Counted from the stretch's first letter, positions 1 to 8,998 are shown. The stretch is DNA of 64,000 nt from Desulfomicrobium apsheronum (GCF_900114115.1 NZ_FORX01000001.1:1-64000); one strand, 5' to 3'. Numbers and translations: made by a program. The notes: generated by a model from the letters alone, not told the origin.

Positions 1-483
1 ATCACAAACAAGAAACGATTCGTTCTGGCCATCTTCGAGTTTTTTCTGTTTGGCTGGATTTTCGGAATCGGACTTTTTTTCCTCAAAAAGATAGGCATAC
101 GCTAAATCATAAAATTGTGTTCTTTCTTCATTGGCATCCATGCCTATGGTCAGCCGACCGAGTTCCCAAGTACAGAAGGGGTGCCATACCTTGGTAGGAA
201 TGTAAGAAACCCATTCTCCTGGTTTTTCTTCTACGTTATCAAATGCATCTCCGTATTCCGTACCCTCAAACCGTCCCGAGCCAAAACTCAGATGTCTGCA
301 CATGAGGGAATTGCTGTACCAGGACGCACCTGTATACATCTTACCCTTCATCTCGTCGGGCACATTGTAGTGCAGAGTGAATATCCCGTCGTCGCGCAGC
401 ACGATCAGTTGGGTGTCGAAAAGAAATGCCAGCCACAGCAAAGTGAAGATCAGAAGAATTATTCGGATTGGTTTTTTCATCAT
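1..483 (-). CDS. Candidate T6SS lipase immunity protein, second copy (3' end beyond window)
   Basis: The reading frame is open from an ATG at 483 down to base 1, so the first 161 residues are visible and the C-terminus lies outside the window. It is a close paralogue of the gene at 2786-3727 and aligns without net indels (base 1 matches base 3245). The N-terminus has a short basic start and then one hydrophobic segment (about residues 5-23), which suggests a membrane anchor or uncleaved signal with the rest in the periplasm. It lies directly downstream of the lipase gene and a copy of the DUF4123 tail, which suggests an immunity role. No known domain was recognised, so the function is inferred from position and duplication only. 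Confidence 0.6.
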   Translation of the reverse strand, partial: MMKKPIRIILLIFTLLWLAFLFDTQLIVLRDDGIFTLHYNVPDEMKGKMYTGASWYSNSLMCRHLSFGSGRFEGTEYGDAFDNVEEKPGEWVSYIPTKVWHPFCTWELGRLTIGMDANEERTQFYDLAYAYLFEEKKSDSENPAKQKKLEDGQNESFLVCD

Positions 484-529
484 GCCGCTCCTGTCATAAG
501 GTTTATCAGCAGCACCCTGGTTTGCGTGA

Positions 530-608
530 TCATCTTGATTCTCCTTTCAGCAGGGTCAGTACGCGGAGTTGGTCGATGGCCGAAATGGAATCCTGGGAAG
601 CGTTTCTC
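530..608 (-). pseudogene. Remnant of DUF4123 adaptor C-terminus
   Basis: Read on the minus strand, this stretch encodes about 25 residues ending in SAIDQLRVLTLLKGESR and a stop. These are nearly identical to the last residues of the intact DUF4123 gene at 3774-4730. Nothing upstream continues the frame into a full adaptor. It is the left-over edge of the duplication that created the second immunity copy, so the duplicated unit was the adaptor tail plus the immunity gene. Confidence 0.8.
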
Positions 609-632
609 TAGATTCGGACAATTCAGCGTCTT

Positions 633-2765
633 TTATGCGAACGCCAAATTTTCCCGTGCTACGCACTGCCGCATGAAGTCCTCGGCCACACCCTGAGCCC
701 CCAGCGCCTCCGCCTCGCAAGCGGCCTGAAGGGATCCGGGGGGCAGCCCTTCCTTCATCTCCAGTACACTTGAAACCTCCAGCGGGGTCTCAAAACGCCG
801 AGCATGGCAAGATTTGGCTGCTTTCGCCCTTCTTTCAGCGTCCTGTTCCTGCCGGGCCATTTCGCCCAGTTGGACAGTGTCGCGGCAGAACCGTATGATT
901 TCATCCTCCAGCGTCTTCCGGCTGACAAGCTCCGAAACATGCCGGTCAAGCAGCTCGGCCAGGGTTACGGACCGCATGTAGGCTAACAGTTCCTGGTTGA
1001 AATCGTCATTCCGGTCCAATCTGTCGGCAGGGATGTGACGTGACAGCAATGGACGTCCCGAACGGGCGTATTCGTAACGCTGTCGCAGCTCCTGCTGCAG
1101 AAAGGGGATATGTTCGCTGGCCATGAAATGAAAACGGATGCCGGATACATCTTTCAAGCCGCTCATCGGACTAAGAGTTTTTCGCATCTCTTGCTGGAAG
1201 AGTTCGGAGAAGCTGTTATCCGTAGTCCAGTATCCCGTGCTCTCCGCCGGTCCCCACGGGGCGTTGTCGCCTTTGTAGCGGCGTTTGCGCTCGATGGCGC
1301 TCTCCACCTGATGCAGTCCGTAATCGCCGATCCATGGGGATGTTTTCGATTCGAACTTCGCGAGGCTCATCTGTTGCAGATGTCCGAAATGACGGTAACC
1401 AAGGACCGCCGGAGGGACGGCGGGGATGATGTCGTTGCGGTACACATGACGCAGGTGCGGCACCAAGTGGTTCCAGTGTCTGGCGAACTCGATGTCGCCG
1501 ACGCGGGGGCTGGCGTAGGTGTAGAGGGTGACGGGGTTTTTCGGAAAGTTTTCGTAGATTGCACAGGCCAGAAGCGTGGCCATGGCGCCGCCGAGGCTGT
1601 GACCAGTAACAAAAATACGTTTGGATTCACCATCAGGATCCTTAATATGATTATTGCAATAACTCTCAACAACCGGCCACAGATACTCCAAGGCCTGCAA
1701 AAACCCATGATGCGCCGAACCAACGCTCGCGAGCGCTTTCGGACAGGGATGCTTGGAGAATTTACTGTTCAGATCCATGTCATGACTGCTCTCGGTTCCG
1801 CGCACTGCAATCATGATGGTGTCCCTGTTGGTGGCCATGAAGGCCTGGCTGTCCGTGGGATTTTCAACGACATTATCTCGACCGATGAATTGCATGTCAT
1901 GGTAGTGCCAGGAATAGGGCATCTCGTGCAGCACCATGTCCATCCAGTCCGCGTTTACCCTGTACGGCCTGACGCGCTGGGTGCGGAGGTTGTCCAGAGT
2001 GTACAAAATCGTATGGTCATAGGGAGCCCTCTCGCCGTCCGGCAGCCCGGATTTGCTCCTGGTGTCGGGGTCCGCGTAGGCCAGGGCGGAGAACGCCCCC
2101 AGATTGTTCGCGGTGATGCTGTCCCAGTCATCGGCGGCGCCGACCCGGGACGTGACCAGGGCGGGAATCCAGCAAAAAAGCGGCGCGAGCTCCAGCAGAT
2201 AGCTCGTCTGTAGGTTGCCGCATTTCGGGCATCGTTGCTCCTTTTCCGTCAAAAGGAAGCGCATGGCGCAACGCTGCTTGGGCCGGGTCTCCTCCATTTT
2301 GTCCTCGATTCGCTCCACCCTGCGGGGCAGGTTGAGTGTGCCGTGGCTGACGCGATGGTAGTTCCAGCCGGAACGCAGCTCCTCGGACAGCGCCTGCTCA
2401 TTCGGGCGCAGGCCATTGGCGGCCGAGGCCTTGAGTGCCTTGTGCGCGATGATGTCCGCCGCCAAGGTCAGCTGGTCCCATTCCTCGTCGCCGGGGTAAC
2501 CGTGAGGTTTCTCCTGCGGAAGGGGCTTGAACTCCAGATATGCCCACCCCCGATCCATCCGGCACAAGTCGAGGGAAGAAGCACCCTTGGCATAGATATG
2601 CTCACCAAGGGGTAAGCCGTCGGCATCATAAGCTACGATCCGCAAATCCCCGACCTCTTCACCTGTCTCGGGATGAACAAGCTCGGTGATGGGCGTGTTT
2701 TCGAAATCTACGATCTTAAGCCGCAGGCAGCGCCTTTTAAAACATCGTATCGGGACAATCTGCAT
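633..2765 (-). CDS. Class 3 (alpha/beta-hydrolase) lipase, probable T6SS Tle-type effector
   Basis: This is a 710-residue protein whose central region carries a lipase class 3 fold: an oxyanion-region RGTES at about 322-326, the nucleophile elbow GHSLGG at 388-393 (Ser390), Asp445 in NDIIP as probable acid, and His485 or His462 as candidate catalytic histidine. The N-terminal ~170 residues are unassigned, followed by a CPKCG motif at 179-183. A charged C-terminal region of about 200 residues follows the catalytic domain. There is no signal peptide, as expected of a VgrG-delivered effector. It lies downstream of vgrG, a DUF4123 adaptor and a membrane-anchored candidate immunity gene, so it probably attacks membrane phospholipids of competing cells. 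GGAGG sits 7 bases before the ATG. Lipase assignment is strong; the toxin role is inferred from context. Confidence 0.85.
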   Translation of the reverse strand: MQIVPIRCFKRRCLRLKIVDFENTPITELVHPETGEEVGDLRIVAYDADGLPLGEHIYAKGASSLDLCRMDRGWAYLEFKPLPQEKPHGYPGDEEWDQLTLAADIIAHKALKASAANGLRPNEQALSEELRSGWNYHRVSHGTLNLPRRVERIEDKMEETRPKQRCAMRFLLTEKEQRCPKCGNLQTSYLLELAPLFCWIPALVTSRVGAADDWDSITANNLGAFSALAYADPDTRSKSGLPDGERAPYDHTILYTLDNLRTQRVRPYRVNADWMDMVLHEMPYSWHYHDMQFIGRDNVVENPTDSQAFMATNRDTIMIAVRGTESSHDMDLNSKFSKHPCPKALASVGSAHHGFLQALEYLWPVVESYCNNHIKDPDGESKRIFVTGHSLGGAMATLLACAIYENFPKNPVTLYTYASPRVGDIEFARHWNHLVPHLRHVYRNDIIPAVPPAVLGYRHFGHLQQMSLAKFESKTSPWIGDYGLHQVESAIERKRRYKGDNAPWGPAESTGYWTTDNSFSELFQQEMRKTLSPMSGLKDVSGIRFHFMASEHIPFLQQELRQRYEYARSGRPLLSRHIPADRLDRNDDFNQELLAYMRSVTLAELLDRHVSELVSRKTLEDEIIRFCRDTVQLGEMARQEQDAERRAKAAKSCHARRFETPLEVSSVLEMKEGLPPGSLQAACEAEALGAQGVAEDFMRQCVARENLAFA

Positions 2766-2785
2766 GATGCATCCTCCTTACCCGC

Positions 2786-3727
2786 TTACTGTTTAAGAAA
2801 ATCCGGCAATTCCCACACGTCTTCTGAAGCAAGATAAGTTAGCTGATCTGGGGTTAGTTTAATTGTTTTTTGTTTTTTTTGTTTTAATTTTGCGTCTCCT
2901 TCAGTTAATACATATGAGTTGCCATTTTTTTCTATTGACCAGTATAAATATCTTGTAATAGACGAATCTATTAATAATACTTTGTCATTATTGTATTTAA
3001 TTTTTTTATCAAATGAATTAATTGATCTCTTATTAATGTCATAATAATTTCTCTTTAAGTATAAAAAACTATTTTTAGATATTAATATACTTATTTTTCC
3101 ATAATCTTTCAAATAAAATCCAACAGATGGAGTTGCGGACATATGAGTAGCTCCTCGAGACCTTGGATTGTTACATTTATAAGATCTCCTTTTCTCGATA
3201 TATTTTCTATCTGGATATATTTTTTTGTAATCAAACTCAGAAACATCACAGACAAGAAACGATTCGTTCTGGCCGTCTTCAATTTTTTTCTGCTTGGCTG
3301 GGTTTTCCGAATCGGACTTTTTTTCATCAAAAAGATAGGCATACGCCAACTCATAATGGCTTGTTTTTTCCTCATTGGCATGCACACCTATGCTCAACGG
3401 ACCGCGCTCCCAAGTACAGAAGGGGTGCCATACCTTGGTAGGAATGTGAGAAACCCATTCCCCTGGTTTTTCTTCCACGTTTCGAAACGATGTCCCGAAA
3501 GTCGTGCCCTCGAACCTTCCCGAGCCGAAGCTCAACTGCCTGCACATGAGGGAATTGCTGTACCAGGACGCACCTGTAAACATCTTGCCCTTCATTTCAT
3601 CGGGCACGTTGTAGCGCAGGGTGAACATCCCGTCGTCGCGCAGCACGATCAGTTGGGTGTCGAAAAGAAATGCCAGCCACAGCAAAGTGAAGATCAGAAG
3701 AATTATTCGGATTGGTTTTTTCATCAT
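2786..3727 (-). CDS. Candidate immunity protein for the lipase effector
   Basis: This 313-residue protein begins with two lysines and a hydrophobic stretch (about residues 5-23), then a soluble domain with no motif that I recognise. A membrane-anchored periplasmic protein would fit immunity against a lipase that acts on membranes. It lies between the DUF4123 gene and the lipase, 20 bp before the lipase start, so it is probably co-transcribed. The first half has the GC-rich composition of its neighbours, whereas the C-terminal half (about 2786-3250) is strikingly AT-rich and lysine, asparagine and isoleucine rich. This suggests that the 3' part came from a different source. A near copy of the first half lies at 1-483. 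Confidence 0.65.
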   Translation of the reverse strand: MMKKPIRIILLIFTLLWLAFLFDTQLIVLRDDGMFTLRYNVPDEMKGKMFTGASWYSNSLMCRQLSFGSGRFEGTTFGTSFRNVEEKPGEWVSHIPTKVWHPFCTWERGPLSIGVHANEEKTSHYELAYAYLFDEKKSDSENPAKQKKIEDGQNESFLVCDVSEFDYKKIYPDRKYIEKRRSYKCNNPRSRGATHMSATPSVGFYLKDYGKISILISKNSFLYLKRNYYDINKRSINSFDKKIKYNNDKVLLIDSSITRYLYWSIEKNGNSYVLTEGDAKLKQKKQKTIKLTPDQLTYLASEDVWELPDFLKQ

Positions 3728-3852
3728 GCCGCTCCTGCCATAAGGTTTATCAACAACACCCTGGTTTGCGTGATCATCTTGGTTCTCCTTTCAGCAGGGT
3801 CAATATGCGAAGTTGGTCGATGGCCGAGACGGGGTCATCGGAAGCGTTTCTC
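3245..3852. repeat. Direct duplication, copy B (pairs with 1-608)
   Basis: This copy spans the 5' part of the candidate immunity gene, the 46-bp gap and the last codons of the DUF4123 gene. It is in the same orientation as copy A, so recombination between the two would delete the lipase together with one immunity gene, or amplify them. Confidence 0.85.
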
Positions 3853-4730
3853 ATGGCTTCTTGAACAGCACGATCCCTTTGAGCGCCGAAAGGCATGGTC
3901 AGACACAAACGAAGAAAGATGTAGATATGAGTCTCGCTCGAAAGTCCGTATTCCATGGCCGCATCCACATATTCTCCGACCGCCGTTTCCAGCGAACCGT
4001 AATGCTCCGCTACCAATGACGCCGTAACGGGCGCTTGTTCCTTGAGATCCTGGGAAAGATTGTAGATGAGAGCCGCTCGGTTTTCCTGCGCCATGCCCTC
4101 CAGATGCTCCTCCCTGACCTCCCACCAGGGGCTGGCCGACGCCGGCCGGTATAGATCTACCAACTCGCGCTCCGTGCGCCCGAACAAGACAGGGTTTGGG
4201 ACATCCAGCCAGGCCCTCTCCCCGTCATGATTTCGAATTGGAATGAACAGGCGCGAGGCAGGCCCAAGAAACCAGCCCAACTCCTGCTTGCTGAAGGCCG
4301 GGAGCATCTTTTCCAACCCTTTGGGGTCCTGAAACCTGAATAAAGACTTCTTACCTGATGGCAGAAGAACTTCGCACAAACTCCGCCAATGGTCGCAATG
4401 CGTCTGTTCGCTTGCAGCCGTGACCGCAAAGAATCCCCAGGCCGAATGCTCGGCAATGAGATAGGACTCGAGTTTGGAATCCGCCTTGATCCGGCTCAGG
4501 TAAGGCATCGAAGCCCAGAGTTCGGCGTACGGAGTGTCCTTGAGCAGAGGGTGAAAGGCGTCGGTGCCCTTCAAGGAATAATAGTCATCGAGCATCTGCG
4601 CAGTCGCATCGACGGCAACAATGGCGTCAATGAGCAGGCCGTCTTGCCGGGCAGTGGCAAACATGGCGGCAAGATCGTGCGCCGAGAGCTTGTTGAAAAT
4701 GCAGAGATCGTTTTCGTCCGGCATGCTCAT
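3774..4730 (-). CDS. DUF4123-type T6SS effector adaptor/chaperone
   Basis: The protein has 318 residues from the ATG at 4730. That start overlaps the vgrG stop as ATGA and is preceded by GGAGGAGAA, so it is preferred over the longer open frame that begins at 4754. The sequence and its place directly after vgrG fit the DUF4123 family, whose members load a specific effector onto VgrG. The N-terminal half resembles the DUF4123 region and the C-terminal half is helical and family-variable. It presumably loads the lipase encoded two genes downstream. The last 25 codons are duplicated at 530-608. Confidence 0.8.
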   Translation of the reverse strand: MSMPDENDLCIFNKLSAHDLAAMFATARQDGLLIDAIVAVDATAQMLDDYYSLKGTDAFHPLLKDTPYAELWASMPYLSRIKADSKLESYLIAEHSAWGFFAVTAASEQTHCDHWRSLCEVLLPSGKKSLFRFQDPKGLEKMLPAFSKQELGWFLGPASRLFIPIRNHDGERAWLDVPNPVLFGRTERELVDLYRPASASPWWEVREEHLEGMAQENRAALIYNLSQDLKEQAPVTASLVAEHYGSLETAVGEYVDAAMEYGLSSETHIYIFLRLCLTMPFGAQRDRAVQEAMRNASDDPVSAIDQLRILTLLKGEPR

Positions 4731-6808
4731 TTCTCCTCCGTGAGTGGTGCGCAAGTGGCGCAGAAAGGCATGCCGATCCGCCTGGACCCGAACGATGAGT
4801 CCTTCAGGGCCAGAAGTTCATCGCCATCAGGACGCCAAGCATCCTCAATTTCAGGGAGATGCGCATCCCCGGGCAGGAGCGGCCTCGCCCCCGAACCCGA
4901 CCCTGGGCTCCCTCCTGAGTTGATTTTGACCTTTGTGCCGTTGATAGTCACACCTGACGGATCGAGCTTGATGAAGCTGCCGCCGGCCATGATGGTCAAC
5001 TCCGTGCCGGCCTCAAGGACCGTCTTGATGTCGGATTTGAGGTGCGTCTCGGCCCCGGTCCGGACCAGCCATTTCTCGGTGATCTTGCGATGCCTGCTGC
5101 CTTTGACCGTCAGGTGGTCGTCCGACAGCAGTTCGACCTTGCGGTCCTTGTGCGCGGTCTGGTGATCCTCGCCTTTGACGATGGAGTAAGAGTAATTGTC
5201 GATGGTGCGGTGCTGGTCGTGCAGGATGTGCTCTTTCCAGTCATTCTTGACGTAGACGTTCACGTCCTTCTCGGCGTGGGCGTAGATCTCCTCCTGGCCC
5301 TTTTTGTCCTCGATACGCAGTTCGTTGAATCCGCGCGGTTCGCCCTCCGGCCCCGGCGTGGACATGGACTTGAAGACTGTGCGCGTCTTGTTCGCGGGCA
5401 GGGGGTACGGAACCGGGTTGCGGGAGTTGTAGACCCGGCCTGTAATGACGGGCCGGTCCGGGTCTCCCTCCAGGAAGGTGACCAGCACTTCCTGGCCGAT
5501 GCGGGGGATGGCCATGGTGCCGAACTGTCCTCCGGCCCAGCCCTGGGAGGCGCGAATCCAGCAGGTGGTGTTCTCGTCGTAACGCCCTTCCCTGTCCCAG
5601 TGGAACTGCACCTTCACGCGGCCGTACTGGTCCGGGAAGATCTCCTCGCCGTCCGGACCGGTTACAATGGCCGTCTGCACTCCGTAGATTGGGGTTCTGG
5701 GATGGTTCGAGGCCGGGATGAACCGGGCCGTGTTGGGAATGGCTCGTACGTGCGCCCCGTACATCATGCCCCGATCCGGCGCCTCGTGCTCCAGGACCTG
5801 GGGCTGCTCGCCCCGATGCTCCACGCGGACCACCCACCATTTCGCATTGTAGTCCTCGCGGCGATGGCCGAAGAGTTCGAACACGTATCCCGGCGTCATC
5901 CGTGAGACATCCGTCGAGACATCTACCCAGGCGTTCATGCTGAAGTTGCGCAGGAGTTCGAGATCCACATAGCGCTTTCCGTCCTTCTGCAGCTGATACA
6001 GATGCGGGTAGCGGTACTGCTCAAGGTTCATGCCCACAGGGACCGGAGCCTTGACGGGATCGGTCTCGGACAGCTTGACCTGCAGGTCCAGGCGCGTCTT
6101 CTCGAAGTTCCATTCCCTGAAGGTGTACGAGTCGCTGCGGATGTCTTGCCCCATCTCGATGGTGCGCACAGTGGCCGTGTCGGTCTCGGTTCCGGCGCCG
6201 GGGTGGAAACGTATCAGGCTTTCCCCTTCGATCCGGGGGCCGTCGGGCATGTCCGAAAAGCAGAGCACGTGTCGGTCCTTGAAGTGGTCGAAATAGAAGT
6301 AGAGGCCTTCCTCCTCGCACAGGCGGGAGATGAAATGCAGGTGCGTTTCGCCGTACTGCACGCAGTACTCGCGGGGCGCGTAGTCGAAGAAGCATTTGAA
6401 GGCGTAGGAGTCCCCCGTGAAGTTCTGTTCCTTGAGAATTTTTTCGATGATCTGGGTCACGTTCATGTTCTGGAAGATGCGGTGGTCCGTGACCTGATTC
6501 AGGAAATGGAGCCTGGGAACGAGCAGGCAGCGGTAGTGGGTGCGCTGGTTGGCGGTGTGCAGCTGCATGAAGCGGTGGATGACGCCGTGCACATGCCGCA
6601 CGCCGCCGCTCTTGTCCCGGATGGACAGGCAGGCGGTCCGGCCCAGCAGCGCGGTGAAATCGAGGTTGTCGAGGTCGTGGACGAGCTCGATCTCGAACTC
6701 GTAGGGACGATGCATTTCCTCGACGCCGGAGAAGGCGTAGACCCTGAAGCCTAGAGCGGCGGGTGTCTCGAAGGTGAACCAGGAGCTGTCTGCTGTCGGA
6801 TGCCGCAT
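4727..6808 (-). CDS. vgrG: Type VI secretion spike protein VgrG (TssI)
   Basis: This 693-residue protein has the normal VgrG architecture: an N-terminal phage gpD/gp44-like region (about 20-330), the gp5 OB-fold region with the PDQYGRVKVQFHWDREG signature near residue 400, and a beta-helical needle ending in repeated short glycine, threonine and isoleucine strands. A roughly 45-residue tail follows a GSPGSGSG linker and may be the docking point for the adaptor. No C-terminal toxin domain is present, so the cargo is the separate lipase. GGAGG lies 4 bases before the ATG. It is the first gene of the minus-strand cassette. No other T6SS structural gene is in the window, so this is an orphan vgrG island. 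Confidence 0.95.
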   Translation of the reverse strand: MRHPTADSSWFTFETPAALGFRVYAFSGVEEMHRPYEFEIELVHDLDNLDFTALLGRTACLSIRDKSGGVRHVHGVIHRFMQLHTANQRTHYRCLLVPRLHFLNQVTDHRIFQNMNVTQIIEKILKEQNFTGDSYAFKCFFDYAPREYCVQYGETHLHFISRLCEEEGLYFYFDHFKDRHVLCFSDMPDGPRIEGESLIRFHPGAGTETDTATVRTIEMGQDIRSDSYTFREWNFEKTRLDLQVKLSETDPVKAPVPVGMNLEQYRYPHLYQLQKDGKRYVDLELLRNFSMNAWVDVSTDVSRMTPGYVFELFGHRREDYNAKWWVVRVEHRGEQPQVLEHEAPDRGMMYGAHVRAIPNTARFIPASNHPRTPIYGVQTAIVTGPDGEEIFPDQYGRVKVQFHWDREGRYDENTTCWIRASQGWAGGQFGTMAIPRIGQEVLVTFLEGDPDRPVITGRVYNSRNPVPYPLPANKTRTVFKSMSTPGPEGEPRGFNELRIEDKKGQEEIYAHAEKDVNVYVKNDWKEHILHDQHRTIDNYSYSIVKGEDHQTAHKDRKVELLSDDHLTVKGSRHRKITEKWLVRTGAETHLKSDIKTVLEAGTELTIMAGGSFIKLDPSGVTINGTKVKINSGGSPGSGSGARPLLPGDAHLPEIEDAWRPDGDELLALKDSSFGSRRIGMPFCATCAPLTEEK

Positions 6809-7285
6809 TGAACCTCCATGCGCCGTGTCACGGCGAAAGTTTTTTGTTCAGTATGCCAGTATTGCGACATCAGAAAAATTCGGAAAAACATGTACTTTCT
6901 AGGCATGAATCTGGTGAAAAAGGCTCGGGAAGGTCCGTAATCCGTACAGGATAGGGTCCAAGGATGCGGTAGGCTTTGGTTCCCCAACCGGAAACATGCC
7001 ACAAAACGAACAATTTCAAGAAACCCAAAGCATCGGCACATAAGGATCACGCTCCCCGAAGTTCTAAATCCCGGAAAAGCCCTCCCCGAAAAAGCAGCTC
7101 CTTGAGCCAAATTGCCGAACTAATGATAAAAAACTTGTACTTGGATCGTTCGCAAAAAAACGGACAAAGGCGGACAATTTCCGACAAACTCACTCAAGAG
7201 AATAAAGTCCTCTGACGAAGGGTGAATTCGATGCACTTCCGGGTATACAGGCGACAAGACACATCGCCACCACGGGGAGCCCATC
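6809..7285. other. Intergenic region upstream of vgrG
   Basis: This 477-bp gap separates divergent vgrG and the efflux remnant. The short open frames across it lack good ribosome binding sites and family resemblance, so no gene is called. A perfect 15-bp palindrome, CGCCGTG-T-CACGGCG, lies at 6821-6835, only a few bases upstream of the vgrG ribosome binding site. It could be an operator or a leader hairpin. No convincing sigma-54 or sigma-70 promoter was seen. Confidence 0.5.
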
Positions 7286-7615
7286 ATGCATCCATCCCTC
7301 CGACCCGTTCTGCACTTGATCCCCCTCCTGCTGCTGTCCGCCTGTGACCAGGAGGCTTTGAAGCAGCCCGAACCTCGCACAATAAATGCTCAGATCATGA
7401 GTCTGGCCCTGACCGAGGCCCGCGAATGCAGAAGCCTCCCCGGGCAGGTCGAGTCGCGCAACAGCGTGACCCTGGCCAGCAAGACCAGCGGTACCGTAAC
7501 GGAGATTCTGGCCAGGGAAGTGGCGGCAACGCTGTTTTCGCGGATGGTGGTGCCGGAGATGTACTATCTGGATCAGCGGGGAGGCGAGATCAAAAACGAG
7601 GTGGCTGCGCCTTGA
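7286..7615 (+). pseudogene. Collapsed RND efflux operon remnant (adaptor N-terminus joined to pump C-terminus)
   Basis: The 109-residue frame starts with a lipoprotein signal and lipobox (LLLSAC, Cys20). It continues to about residue 77 like the start of a membrane-fusion protein of an RND pump (GQVESRNSVTLASKTSGTV, then TEIL). At about residue 78 the sequence switches to ATLFSRMVVPEMYYL, which resembles the last transmembrane segment of an RND transporter. An in-frame deletion that removed most of both genes explains this. A short lipoprotein could still be made (GGGAG lies before the ATG), but efflux function is not possible. Confidence 0.6.
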
Positions 7616-7726
7616 AGCTCTGGGAGATGCCTGCCTTTGCGCCCTGGCCAGGGCCGCGAGGCGATCATGCCGGGATTTTGCACCGCCGGGTGCCCATGAC
7701 GCTGGCGATGCAAACGGATTTACGGA

Positions 7727-8929
7727 TCAGTCCACCAGCACCTCAAGCCCCTTCAGGTAGGCTCCTTCCGGAAAGGCCAGGGAGACGGGATGGTCGCCGG
7801 CCTGGGTCAGGCGGTAGATTATGCGGCCGGTGCGGCCTGCGTCCAGGGCGGCGTCGGACACGATTTTCTGGAACAGGGAATCTTCCATGAGGCCGGAGCA
7901 GGAGAAGGTGAAAAGCCGTCCTCCGGGATTCAGGAGCCGCAAGGCGCTCAGGTTGATGTCCTTGTAGCCCCGGCAGGCGCGGTTCAGGCTGGCCTTGGAA
8001 TCGACGAATTTGGGCGGGTCGAGGACGATGAGGTCGAAGGTGCGTTTTTCCCTGTGCCAGTCGCGCAGAATCTGAAATGCGTCGCCGCAAACCGTGTCCA
8101 TGCTCCCGGGCGCAAAACCGTTGGCTTCCCGGTTGCGTTCGGCCAAGTCCAGGGCCGGGGCCGAGGCATCGAGCTGGGTCACGTGCGCCGCCCCGCCACC
8201 GAGCGCGGCCAGACCGAAACCGCCGGTGTAGGAGAAGCAGTTCAGCACCTCGCGCCCCCCGGAGGCCCGGGCCACGGCCAGACGGCTGTCGCGCTGATCC
8301 AGATAGAAGCCGGTCTTGTGACCGCCCTGCACGTCGACCAGATATTTCACGCCGTTTTCATGAATCCCGACCTGCTCGGGAATCCGGCCGTGCACGACCA
8401 CTGTCCTTGCGGCCAGCCCTTCCTTGGCCCGCACATCCACGTCCGAGCGCTCAAGGATGGCGTCTTCGGGGAAAAGGTTCCGCAATGCCCCGACAATGGC
8501 GTCACGCCAGAATTCCATGCCTGCGGTAAGCAGCTGGAAAACGAGAACTCCGGCGTAACGGTCCAGAATCAGTCCGGGCAACCCGTCGGATTCGGAATGA
8601 ACCAGGCGCAGCGCATTGCTTGCGTTCTCAAAATCCTTTCTCCTGCCGACCGACTGAAGAATGCGGCGCAAAAAGAAATCCCCGTCGATGGCCTCCCCGG
8701 CATCAAAAGTCCAAACCCGACCCATGATCTGCGATTTGGGTGAAAAAGAGGCCCTGGCCAGCCATTGTCCGTTCTGCCCCAGAACATCGACGGTCTGCCC
8801 GGATACAGGTCTGCCCTTGACAGTGGCCACGGCACCGGAAAAGATCCAGGGATGACGCCTGAGCAGAGATTTTTCCCGCCCCGCGACGATGATGAGTTGT
8901 GGGTCCACGATGATTTCCTTGCTGCGCAT
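7727..8929 (-). CDS. rlmI: 23S rRNA (cytosine-C5) methyltransferase, RlmI family
   Basis: From the ATG at 8929 the protein has 400 residues, close to the family's usual 396. The open frame runs further upstream to 9652, but that extension is low-complexity and overlaps tonB, so it is rejected. An N-terminal PUA-like domain begins near the start, with the HPWIFSGAV motif around residue 25. It is followed by the Rossmann methyltransferase domain with NCFSYTGGFGLAA for S-adenosylmethionine binding, the DPPKF motif, and the catalytic cysteine in FTFSCSG. The family methylates C1962 in 23S rRNA. It is transcribed divergently from tonB. Confidence 0.88.
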   Translation of the reverse strand: MRSKEIIVDPQLIIVAGREKSLLRRHPWIFSGAVATVKGRPVSGQTVDVLGQNGQWLARASFSPKSQIMGRVWTFDAGEAIDGDFFLRRILQSVGRRKDFENASNALRLVHSESDGLPGLILDRYAGVLVFQLLTAGMEFWRDAIVGALRNLFPEDAILERSDVDVRAKEGLAARTVVVHGRIPEQVGIHENGVKYLVDVQGGHKTGFYLDQRDSRLAVARASGGREVLNCFSYTGGFGLAALGGGAAHVTQLDASAPALDLAERNREANGFAPGSMDTVCGDAFQILRDWHREKRTFDLIVLDPPKFVDSKASLNRACRGYKDINLSALRLLNPGGRLFTFSCSGLMEDSLFQKIVSDAALDAGRTGRIIYRLTQAGDHPVSLAFPEGAYLKGLEVLVD

Positions 8930-8998
8930 GGGGATGACCCGCGCGGTGAAGTCCTGCGCGCCGCGGGCGCGCAGGCTGAGCAAGACATAGGAAAAGCC

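Larger units (their letters stand above)
1..608. repeat. Direct duplication, copy A (pairs with 3245-3852)
   Basis: Bases 1-608 match bases 3245-3852 in the same orientation with a constant offset of 3244 and only scattered substitutions. The copy contains the start of the candidate immunity gene and the last codons of a DUF4123 gene. Similarity stops at about 608, just before the lipase stop codon at 633. The true left end may lie beyond the window. Confidence 0.85.

Noticed and set aside
6751..7110. 119-codon minus-strand frame upstream of vgrG
   Set aside because: It overlaps the vgrG start, has no family resemblance, and has no ribosome binding site.
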